Shown here one piece after another: positions 1 to 8,015 of a DNA stretch of 9,375 bases. This DNA is from Candidatus Absconditabacterales bacterium (GTDB taxonomy: Bacteria > Patescibacteria > JAEDAM01 > Absconditabacterales > Absconditicoccaceae). Position 1 is the first letter of the stretch; each line of letters opens with the position of its first letter. The stretch spans positions 1 to 9,375 of the forward strand of contig CALLUT010000089.1 in the NCBI GenBank assembly GCA_938010495.1, written 5' to 3'. The notes beneath the pieces are model-generated. The model did not search any database. It was not told the DNA's origin and saw nothing but the letters and a program-made list of their open reading frames with translations. The translations under genes were made by a program, and so were the position numbers.

Positions 1-1
1 G

Positions 2-997
2 TATGAAATATATCCATATGAAGGAAGTGATGAGCATAGAACTCGTATACTGTCTACTATTCAAGATTTACTTATAAATCCTGATAAGAGAATAACTCAA
101 AAACGAAAATCATATGTTAAAGTTCTTGCTGAAGTATTTGATACTATTGAAAATGAATATACGGTTGTGGTTGATTATTCATGATGAGCATGTGTTTGAT
201 ATGAATATGCGTTCTTACAACTTCTCGAACAAAACTCATCAATCAATTTAATTCATTTAAATGAAAAAGCGGATGGAACATTTTCTGCTCATTTATCAGA
301 TACTAGCCTTGTATCTACATATGAACAAGTATGAGAATGGGTAAGAGAACACAACGCTGATTTTGGTATTCTTTTTGATGGAGATGGAGATAGAATTTGA
401 TTTGTAGATGAATCAGGTACATTTATTGGTTCTGATCGTTTAATCGCTGTGATTGCTTGATCAATGCTTGAAGAAAATCCATGATGAGCGGTTATTCATG
501 ATATCACTTGTACAAATTCTGCTCGTGAGTGAATCAAGAAGTATTGATGAATACCTTATGCTTCTAGAGTATGATATAGGTTTATTAAAACCATGATGAA
601 AGAAAAAAATGCAATTTTTTGATGAGAACTAAGCTGACATATGTTATTTCCAGAAACTGGATATGCTGAAAGTCCTCTTCTGGCTTTTGCACATGTGATA
701 AGAGCATTACAATGATTTGAATCATTTTCAGCTATGATAGATTGACATACATCTTGGCTAAAAGAACCAATGATAAATTACACTGTAGATGACAAAGACT
801 CTATCTTAGAAACTATAAAAGAAGAGTTTAAAGAATTTGATCAAGATTTTACTGATTGAATAAGAGTTGATGGACTAACCTGGTGGTTTTGTTTGAGACC
901 ATCAAATACAGAACCAATATTGAGACTTTTTATTGAAGGAAAGATTCAAAAAGATATAGATGATATTAAAGAAAAATTACTTCCCTTTATAAAATAG
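2..997 (+). CDS. Phosphomannomutase/phosphoglucomutase, C-terminal part (5' truncated by window)
   Basis: The family interconverts hexose 6-phosphate and hexose 1-phosphate in the cytoplasm, feeding nucleotide-sugar and envelope polysaccharide synthesis. Read with UGA as glycine, the frame is open for 331 codons to a TAG stop. Three signatures appear in the expected order: the metal-binding loop DGDGDR (377-394), the sugar-specificity loop GELSGH (623-640, both glycines encoded by TGA), and the phosphate-binding loop RPSNTEP (896-916). Members are usually about 450-460 residues, so roughly the first 120-130 residues, including the catalytic phosphoserine loop, lie upstream of the window. The sequence cannot separate phosphomannomutase from phosphoglucomutase; many bacterial members do both. 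A strong terminator follows directly. The family call is secure; the substrate is not. Confidence 0.93.
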
Positions 998-1004
998 ATT
1001 AATA

Positions 1005-1034
1005 AAAAAATCCCCTGGGTAGAGGGGATTTTTT
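1005..1034. terminator. Bidirectional rho-independent terminator
   Basis: A 12-bp stem, AAAAAATCCCCT (1005-1016) and AGGGGATTTTTT (1023-1034), encloses a six-base loop. It has a T-run on the + strand side and, read in reverse, on the - strand side. It lies 8 bases after the phosphohexomutase stop and about 40 bases beyond the stop of the convergent secreted-protein gene, so it can end transcription from both directions. Confidence 0.9.
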
Positions 1035-1037
1035 ATT

Positions 1038-1053
1038 TTCTAAACGTTTAGAA
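1038..1053. repeat. 16-bp perfect palindrome between convergent genes
   Basis: TTCTAAACGTTTAGAA is identical to its own reverse complement and lies between the bidirectional terminator and the stop of the - strand gene. It could fold into a 6-bp hairpin with an ACGT loop, acting as a transcript-end stabiliser, or it could be a dimeric protein-binding site. Nothing in the window decides between these. Confidence 0.5.
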
Positions 1054-1075
1054 TATTTTCTTTTAAGAAATTATT

Positions 1076-1681
1076 TTAGTTTTCATATAGTGTGTACACT
1101 AAAGTACTTGAATATACACCTACTGGAGTATATGCTGGTATAACTACTTGTAGTTCTGGAAGTGCTCCGTATTGACCTACATGTCAGAAGTTAGCAGCAG
1201 TATCTCTCTTAATATATGTTCTAGCAGAGTCCAATGTTTGGAAAGCAGCCATTCATGCATCAACAACAACTCTTGTATTAGCAAGACCTGCCATAGTTGT
1301 TACTCAAGCAGCACCTGTTGCAGGTGTCTTAACAGAAACAGCTGATGTTGGAATAGTGTTTGTTCCACTAGTTAAATCTCAACTTAGTTGTAGAGTAGTA
1401 TAGTATCAAGCATCTCATCAGTTTAGATCTTCTACCCAAAGTTCATCAACAAAAGAACCTGCTACAGTTTGTGCTGTTGCACTTGCTGTATAACTACCAA
1501 AGTCAAATGCACCAGTTGTACCAATACAAATATCACCAGCTGTTACTTCAACTTCAACAGTTACATCTTCTGAACAAGAAGTTGCTCAACCTAGACATGC
1601 TGCACTACCGTTAGTAGAAGCAAGAAATACTCATACCATAGCAACTCATAGTGCTGGTAAACATAAAATAATTTTTTTCAT
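1076..1681 (-). CDS. Small secreted protein with WxL-like C-terminal domain
   Basis: The 201-residue product is predicted to be exported. It begins MKK, has a hydrophobic stretch at about residues 4-21, and a likely signal-peptidase site after the GSA at 25-27. The mature part has cysteines at 29, 36 and 52 and is rich in Thr, Ala, Ser and Val, as expected for a beta-rich surface protein. Two stretches recall the WxL wall-binding domain of Firmicutes: LWVEDLNGGDAGYYTTLQLS (81-100), with an aromatic residue in a strand-turn-strand setting, and the C-terminal GVYSSTLVYTLYEN (188-201), like the closing 'YxxxLxWxL' strand. Ten glycines are TGA. The start is the first ATG after a good promoter; no Shine-Dalgarno is visible. 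Export is well supported; the WxL relation is by eye and remote. Confidence 0.72.
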
Positions 1682-1708
1682 TTTTGTTTTTACTTAAAAG
1701 AATAAATG

Positions 1709-1736
1709 TATTTATATTATAATGACGAAATGTCAA
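1709..1736 (-). promoter_or_regulatory. Sigma-70-type promoter for the WxL-like gene
   Basis: On the - strand, a consensus -35 box TTGACA (1731-1736) is followed after 16 bases by a -10-like TAAATA (1709-1714), about 28 bases before the ATG. The ten bases TTGACATTTC are identical to those of the promoter at 3061-3088. TATAAA two bases earlier is an alternative -10. Confidence 0.55.
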
Positions 1737-1764
1737 TAAGGCAAGACCTTTTTTTACTTTTTTG

Positions 1765-3030
1765 TTATTTTAAGCTTTTTAACCATTTTTTATACGTTTC
1801 TATGTCATAACAGAGCACTAGTAGTATCATAGTTATAGATAGTTTTTGTCGAGGAGATAGAGCTGCTATTATTTTTTTAAGTTGTACCTTAACTTCTTCA
1901 TTTGGAAAATATTTTGATATTAATCAAAGATGATATTGTAGTTCATCTACGTTCGCTCATGTCCTACTTAAATACATTGGTAGAGTAAGTAAGTTTCCAT
2001 CATAATTTTCTGATTGTACTATATTGTTAGTATTTTCTCAATTTCCTGCTGCATTATGAAAAGATGAGCTTACCTTGTTATATCTTATATTAAACTCATT
2101 GTTTGCTTTGATAATTTCAAGTATCGATTGTTTGCTATCATCATTATCATCTGCAAATACATAAGTAAGTCATGTCTCAGCATCTTCTCATGTTTGTTCA
2201 TAAAGCGTGTCTCAAATAACAACTCATTCTGGAAGATCAATATCACTTGGACGAATCGAGCTTGCTCAAGGTTCAGGCCTATATCAATTTGATCCTCCAA
2301 ATATACTTTGTCTAATATACGATGGCAAAGATATACTTTGATTTCATACATTATCGCATGCAATTACATATCGATATATGTTTCAACTTGGTAATAATTC
2401 TTTGTTGATCAGTAAAGAAGTTTGAGTGGTAGTATATGATCGTGGTGAACTCATGGTAGGAGACAAACTCATTACTAATTCATATTCTTTGAATCAGGAC
2501 GATGAGTCAGTACTTGATGACCATTCGAAAAGAACTGAATCTCATCATGCAAATGATCAAGCTGATGGTCAATAGAGTATAGGAGAACTTGGTGGAGTAG
2601 TATCCAAATATATTTCTAAATTAGAAGGTATAACAAGTTCTGATGTATCATTTATAAATTCTCATGTTATTGTCTTTAATCAATCAGGTCACTGAAGAGT
2701 AATTCAAGAAGTATTTGTATAGTTTCAATTTCAATTCCCAGTTGTTGGAGAAGTGAGATCTCATGATAATGTATAATTACTTGTTTCATCTGCTCGTACT
2801 TCAATATCATGATCTGTGTTTGCTGTATATAATATTCATCAACTAGAAAAATACGTATCAATAAACGCAATTGTTCATGAATATCAATTTAAAATTCATA
2901 ATGAAACTCAAACTCAACCATTTCATCAATTCCCATGAGCCATCATGGCATGAGATCATCAAAAAAAGCATCCAATAACTACCAGAAGTAGCATAGATAT
3001 TGAGATATAGTAGTTACTTGATTTAATCAT
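1765..3030 (-). CDS. Secreted protein with fibronectin/Ig-like domain
   Basis: The product has 421 residues when UGA is glycine. A hydrophobic N-terminal segment (about 10-24) looks like a signal peptide or an uncleaved anchor. It is followed by a Gly/Asn-rich linker and a beta-rich stretch (about 45-140). Residues about 143-235 form a recognisable extracellular beta-sandwich repeat: it opens with DTTPPSSPILYGP, continues with a FEWSSSTDSSSGFKEYEL pattern and closes near YVIACDNVGNQS, typical of fibronectin type III or bacterial Ig-like modules. The C-terminal third has an acidic patch DDNDDSK (294-300) and a helix-forming end (365-421) with a short hydrophobic run at about 398-408. I do not recognise a named family. 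Its setting between two other exported proteins suggests a role in envelope structure or adhesion. A strong promoter precedes it; no clear terminator follows, so it may read through into the WxL-like gene. Confidence 0.75.
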
Positions 3031-3060
3031 GTATTTTTATCTCACAATAAACCTAAAATA

Positions 3061-3088
3061 ATTATATATAAAAATTAAGAAATGTCAA
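3061..3088 (-). promoter_or_regulatory. Consensus sigma-70 promoter for the fibronectin/Ig-like protein
   Basis: The - strand carries TTGACA (3083-3088), a 16-base spacer and TATAAT (3061-3066), a perfect match to both consensus boxes, ending 30 bases before the ATG. It shares the extended -35 TTGACATTTC with the promoter at 1709-1736. Confidence 0.8.
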
Positions 3089-3111
3089 ATTCTATTATAG
3101 AATAAAATAAG

Positions 3112-3136
3112 AAAAACCCTCCATTTTGAAGGGTTT
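3112..3136 (-). terminator. Rho-independent terminator of the membrane-protein gene
   Basis: On the - strand, AAACCCT and AGGGTTT (plus-strand 3130-3136 and 3114-3120) form a 7-bp stem with a 9-base loop. A T-run follows (3116-3112), then a T-rich tail. It lies about 30 bases past the TAA stop at 3166-3168 and insulates this gene from the promoter at 3061-3088. Confidence 0.8.
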
Positions 3137-3165
3137 AAGGTTTCTTTATTTAAGTAATAATTTGC

Positions 3166-4503
3166 TTATTTAGAACTTTTTTTAGGAGTAGTCTTTCTTG
3201 TAGTGGTTTTTTTTGTTGTAGTCTTTTTTGCTGGGGTTTTCTTTGTCGTAGTTTTTTTAGCAGGAGTTTTCTTTGTCGTTGTCTTTTTAGCAGCAGGTTT
3301 TCTTCTTGTTGTTTTTGCTACTTTTGTAGTAGCGCTTGTGATAGTCTTTTTTGCAGGGATTACAGTTTTTTTCTCTATAACTACTTCTTCTTCTTTCTTT
3401 CATGTAGCTACTACTCATAGAAGTAATAGTCAAATAAGCATGCAAACAACCAACCATGGCATTACGAAGAATGAAGTTTCAATCATTTGTGTTTTTTCTT
3501 TCATGAGGTCTTCTCATACTTCAGCAGCAACAAATTCAAATACTGGTTTGTTTTTGATTTCTGTTGAAACGCTAATAGGTCATTTCCATAGTGGAATCGC
3601 TTCATTTAATTCAAATTCAAATGGAATAGTTTGATTTGGTAATACTTTCTTTGTAATTGGTACTGCAGCTGGATTTGTTCATCGATCCATAAGATATTGA
3701 GTTACGATAGTATCATTAACAATAGTTTTTTCTATTAAATTTTTTCATGACATAGGCTCAGTAAATAGTCATTGCAGAGTTGGCACGATAGTAACTTCTT
3801 GCGCAATATTTCAAGGATTTGTTACAGATATTCTTGCTTTATATAATCACGTATCTTCTTTAAAAATACCTACTTTTTTTGATGTAGTTAGATTCTCAAA
3901 AGGCAGATCATTTTGATCATTAACTTCCAATCATACATTTATTTCTCATCATACAAGAACATCGATGAAGTATCATCTACGAGACAGTACGTTAAACATA
4001 GATTCAGTTTTTTCTTCTCATTCTTCTGGAGCAAATTGCATTGTTACACATCAGTAACTCATTCATGAGAATCATTCTGGAAATGTTACTTCTCAGTGTG
4101 TCTCTGTTGTAGTTCAAGCTTTCACAGTTATTACTTCACTAATATAATCTACATGCTGTCAGAAGTTAGTTTTTGTTCCTTCAGGTTGACATGCTTTGTT
4201 TTGTCAATCATCTGCAGTAATAGTCCCGTCAACAAAATTCAATATTACATCAACATCTGTAGGTCAATTATTATTTACATACATACATAAATCATATCCT
4301 TCTCAAGTATCTGCTTCGAAAAACAAATCTTTCATTTGTCATGGTTCTCATTGTCAGTTTTCGTTACAAAATCTCACAACAACATCTCACAAGTTTGAAA
4401 CAGTTTGATCAGTTCATTGTGCTTGTGTAGTAAGTGGCACAAATGCAGAAATAGCTACAACAAAAATGAAACTAAAAATTAAAGAATTGAATAATTTTTT
4501 CAT
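3166..4503 (-). CDS. Single-pass membrane protein: DUF916-like ectodomain, histone H1-like cytoplasmic tail
   Basis: The product has 445 residues. It starts with a signal peptide (about 1-28, likely cut after TTQAQ). A large extracellular part (about 30-343) contains cysteines at 46, 73, 105 and 152 and two beta-rich halves. The spacing of motifs such as ITVKAGTTTETHGEVTFPEG, RISVTNPGNIAQEV and the closing IPLWKGPISV recalls DUF916/DUF3324, the WxL-interacting proteins of Firmicutes, which also end in one membrane helix. A transmembrane segment spans about 345-367. The last 77 residues (369-445) are an acidic patch, then a strongly basic tail built from KKTPAKKTTT repeats, like histone H1 or AlgP-type tails. 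Topology by the positive-inside rule puts the tail in the cytoplasm, where it could contact nucleic acid. Membrane topology is well supported; the ectodomain family is by resemblance, and DNA binding is inferred. Confidence 0.8.
3191..3310 (-). repeat. Four tandem 30-bp repeats encoding the basic tail
   Basis: Four imperfect 30-bp units (3191-3220, 3221-3250, 3251-3280, 3281-3310) each encode a ten-residue variant of KKTPAKKTTT inside the membrane-protein gene. The two central units are the most alike; the outer ones have drifted to TTTRK and RRKPAAK forms. Such in-frame units can expand or contract without frameshift. Confidence 0.85.
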
Positions 4504-4543
4504 GGGATAGTACTAAGAATAAATGAAGATGTTTTATAATACT

Positions 4544-4574
4544 AGAGTTATAGTAACTCTGTACTAATACTCAA
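4544..4574 (-). promoter_or_regulatory. Putative promoter of the membrane-protein gene with overlapping dyad
   Basis: The - strand has TTGAGT (4569-4574), a 16-base spacer and TATAAC (4547-4552), about 43 bases before the ATG. The perfect inverted repeat AGAGTTA-N3-TAACTCT (4544-4560) covers the -10 box, a position suited to a repressor or operator site. The boxes are weaker than those of the two neighbouring - strand promoters. Confidence 0.45.
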
Positions 4575-4604
4575 TAGAATGTGATAATTATAGAGCAAAT
4601 TATG

Positions 4605-4677
4605 TTGCTTTCAAAATTAGAAGCTTTTTATAGCTATCTCAGCTTTACATTTGTGAATATAAATTTATTACTATAGT
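4605..4677 (+). promoter_or_regulatory. Likely promoter region of the trpS operon
   Basis: Two candidates lie in this AT-rich stretch. The first is TTGCTT (4605-4610) with TTATAG or TATAGC 17-18 bases later (4628-4634). The second is TTGTGA (4651-4656) with TATAGT 15 bases later (4672-4677), closer to the trpS start at 4712. Neither is a strong consensus match. I see no T-box leader or attenuator hairpin in the 208-base gap. Confidence 0.35.
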
Positions 4678-4711
4678 AGTTAGCAGATATCTTTATTAAC
4701 AAGAAATAGCA

Positions 4712-5713
<1,002 letters not shown>

Positions 5714-5714
5714 T

Positions 5715-6410
5715 ATGTTTTTCTATGTGTTTAATCAACGATACTGAGGGGATAAAGTAGTTTCAATTTCACTAGATAAAAAGGCTTGTAAGCCTGGGGA
5801 TTTTGTTTTAGTGGATGGGAATGAAGCTCTTTGTTTGTGAGAGTCCATAGCTTTTCAAGAACTTATCAAAAGTAGATACTCATGATGATGAACAGTACAA
5901 ATTGTAGTTAAGAAACTCCTCACAAAAAATTCTTTAAAGACGATGCACCGATTTGTAAACCATCGATTTACGACATATAAAAATACTGTTCCCTTATTTC
6001 TAACAAACAATATTGAAGCACTACTTAAGAAAAATCCACTGACTGCTAAGAGTAAAAAAGTTGAGCAGTCGCTTATTATATTTCCTACTGTTTGGTCATT
6101 GATGAATCAAACAACTGCTTCTCAAAGAAATGCTGAAACTGCAGTAGTACTTCATGGTGCAAGCACAGTTGTTCAAAAAGCAAAAGCATTTTGGGGTATC
6201 AAAAAAGGCGAAATAATAACAGTGTACTGTACATACTCACAAATTTTTCAAGACTGGAAAAACCTTACACATATTACCGTCTATGATCAACATTCTCGGT
6301 GGTATAAAAATCAACAAGACCCTAGATGGTACTTACCAACAGTATTAGATTTCCTCGTTGAACAATATGATGTGAAATTGTCAACAACCTGATATAAGCT
6401 TGTTGCTTAA
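5715..6410 (+). CDS. Truncated, apparently inactive PriA-like protein
   Basis: PriA is the replication-restart helicase, normally about 650-800 residues; this product has 231. Residues about 1-60 resemble the N-terminal DNA-binding barrel (KPGDFVLVDG). Residues about 116-228 align by eye with PriA helicase lobe 1: SLIIFPTVWSLMNQ for LVLVPEIxLTPQ, VLHG for the LHS strand, WGIKKGEIITV for the 'W..i..G...iviG' segment, QIFQDWKNLTHITV for 'aiFaPf.nLglIiv', and DQHSRWYKNQQDPRWY for 'DEEHdsSYKQ...prY'. The Walker A GSGKT region is missing, DEEH has become DQHS, and the protein stops where motif III (GSATP) would be, with STTGYK instead; lobe 2 is absent. It is one intact frame, one base behind trpS, so a retained non-catalytic role is likelier than recent decay. 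One residue (195) is a rare CGG arginine. Confidence 0.72.
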
Positions 6411-6440
6411 AATTTGCGAGAAATACTATTGTGAGTATAC

Positions 6441-6464
6441 TTATGGTATATAACTTTACCATAA
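6441..6464 (+). promoter_or_regulatory. 8-8-8 inverted repeat just upstream of the TIM-barrel gene
   Basis: TTATGGTA (6441-6448) and TACCATAA (6457-6464) are perfect inverted repeats around an 8-base AT-rich centre, ending 14 bases before the ATG at 6479. No T-run follows, so it is not a typical terminator. It may be an operator, or a hairpin that affects translation start or transcript processing between co-transcribed genes. Confidence 0.45.
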
Positions 6465-6478
6465 TAGAGTAATATAGT

Positions 6479-7285
6479 ATGCCTAGAAAAGCTAAGAAAC
6501 CCGCTAAGAAAGCAGATTTTCTCTTAAGTACAGATTCATTGTCTGGATATGGATTAGATCTAATTTTTCAACTTGCGAAAGAACAGTGATATGACTGAAT
6601 CGACCTTGCTATGTGGAAAAATTTTGATGCTTGGAGTACAGAATACGTTGAAGAACTTGTAAAAAAATACAAAATCCCTGTAAAAGTGATTCAAATTTCG
6701 AGTAAAGTAAATATCAAAGAAATGAATCAAGCTGTTGATTTAGCTAAAGCTGTTGAAGCAGAAGTGATTACTATAAATTCTCCTGAGATATTTAATCTTA
6801 AATCATACAGATTTTTGACAAATCACCTTCCTGCGTACAAAAAACACAATAAAGCTATTAAATTTTCAATTATAAATCCAAAAGACGCTACATACTTATG
6901 ATTGATCCCAAAGTTTTATTTCAAAAACATGGTAGAAATTATTAGAAAATATTCTATGTACTTATGACTAGATATTGCACATGTTTCTGAAGACGTTTTG
7001 GAAAATCAGTTTATTAGAAAGATGGCAAACTTTATTCCATATCTTTCTGTAGTGTATCTTTCAGATGTAGATAAACACTGACATATTCATCTTCCTTTGG
7101 GAGAAGGAGAACTTAAGTTGCCTATGATTTTAAAGAAATTTAAACAATTTGAATACGACAATTTCTTTAGTCTAAAAATAAAACTTGATAAAAAAGTACT
7201 AGCAGACATCTGAAAAGTAGAAGTTATTTTGAAGAAATGTAGAGTGCACTATAAAGAATATTACGAAGATGCTAAGATAGGATAG
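6479..7285 (+). CDS. Xylose-isomerase-like TIM-barrel protein, metal ligands apparently altered
   Basis: The product has 268 residues and looks like the sugar isomerase/endonuclease IV TIM-barrel superfamily. It has a GYDGIDLAMW strand-turn (37-46), an IPVKVIQISS strand (66-75), a GLDIAHVSED segment (163-172) matching the usual 'glclDtgHa', and VVYLSDVDKHGHIHLPLGEG (191-210) matching 'vHlkD......h.pGeG'. However, the acidic ligand expected after the fourth strand ('iEn') reads SIINP (130-134), and the expected C-terminal Glu strand reads SLKIKLD (231-237). Asp165, His168, Asp196 and the HIH pair remain. The basic start MPRKAKKPAKKA may bind nucleic acid or be disordered. It follows the PriA-like gene by 68 bases and is probably in the same operon. 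Fold assignment is fairly firm; reaction unknown, possibly none. Confidence 0.78.
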
Positions 7286-7325
7286 TCATATAAAATCCAA
7301 AAATAATAATTTTTCATAACTTTTT

Positions 7326-7350
7326 AAGTAGTTTTCATACTACTTTTTTT
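7326..7350 (+). terminator. Rho-independent terminator of the trpS operon
   Basis: AAGTAGT (7326-7332) and ACTACTT (7339-7345) form a 7-bp stem with a TTTCAT loop, followed by T7346-7350. It lies 40 bases after the TIM-barrel stop and 17 bases before the GNAT gene start. Confidence 0.85.
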
Positions 7351-7367
7351 GTATTCATGGAAGCACC

Positions 7368-8003
7368 ATGATTATAGAAAAAACAACAATTCCTTATGAG
7401 ACGTTTAAGAAGATTCCTGTAAGATATTCATCTGAATATTTTAGAGATGAAGTGAGAACAATATTTGAGAAAGGATCAAATAATGGCGTAATACATCTCT
7501 GAAAAAATGACGATTCATATCCACCAAACTATTCATGATATGCGCTATCACTATGAGCGAAAGATATAAGGCATGTACAACCATCCTTATTATTTATTCC
7601 AGGGATTACGTTTAATAAATGAGATATTCTCAACGCTCAATTTATTTTGGAACATCATGATTTTCTTAAAAGGTGAGTAGAAACCGTTGATGAGACTATA
7701 GAGAGAATACACGATTTTAAGCTACAGTGATGATTGAGTTATATAGTACAATCACATGCTTGAGAAATTATATGAACTATGAGTGTCAAGCAATCATGAG
7801 TATTTGCAGCAGTATTTTCATTTATGGTTGTTCCAAAATACAGGAAAAAATGACTATGAAAACTTATGGTTGGTAATGTTCATGAAGACCTTGTAGGAAG
7901 ATGAGTCCAATCAATTCGAGCAAAAACAAAAAACAAATATGTCTATCACCTCCTTAAAAGATTATATAAGTGAGAAGTCTTACGAAAAGAAATTTATACA
8001 TAA
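7368..8003 (+). CDS. GNAT-family N-acetyltransferase
   Basis: The 211-residue product has the GNAT fold signature in its C-terminal half: a GEIIGTMSV strand (132-140), a FAAVFSFMVVP strand (146-156), and the acetyl-CoA pyrophosphate loop R159-K-K-G162-L-G164, a match to (R/Q)xxGx(G/A). Both loop glycines are TGA. The enzyme would transfer an acetyl group from acetyl-CoA to an amine; the acceptor cannot be read from the sequence. Residues 1-120 form an unusual N-terminal extension with a GYALSLG segment and no recognised family. The ATG at 7368 was chosen because the upstream ATG at 7357 is out of frame and soon meets a TAG; GGAAG lies 4-8 bases before this start, one of the few Shine-Dalgarno-like sites in the window. 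The ATP-grasp/Nudix gene begins 12 bases after its TAA, suggesting a shared transcript and pathway. Confidence 0.88.
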
Positions 8004-8015
8004 TTATGAATACAC

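Noticed and set aside
1735..1757. Terminator on the + strand (AAGG-N5-CCTT plus T-run)
   Set aside because: The stem is only 4 bp and no + strand gene ends nearby; on the - strand, where it might serve the fibronectin/Ig-like gene, there is no T-run after it.
2085..2870. Short - strand open frames of 64-92 codons within 1765-3030
   Set aside because: They are out of frame with the long code-25 gene that has a signal peptide and a recognisable beta-sandwich domain.
3191..3310. CRISPR-like array of 30-bp repeats
   Set aside because: The units are directly adjacent with no spacers, are in frame, and encode a low-complexity protein tail.
3203..3634. Open frame on the + strand encoding a Val/Phe-rich hydrophobic protein
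   Set aside because: It is the antisense image of the Lys/Thr repeat tail. The - strand frame has a signal peptide, membrane helix, terminator and promoter, and reads through with code 25.
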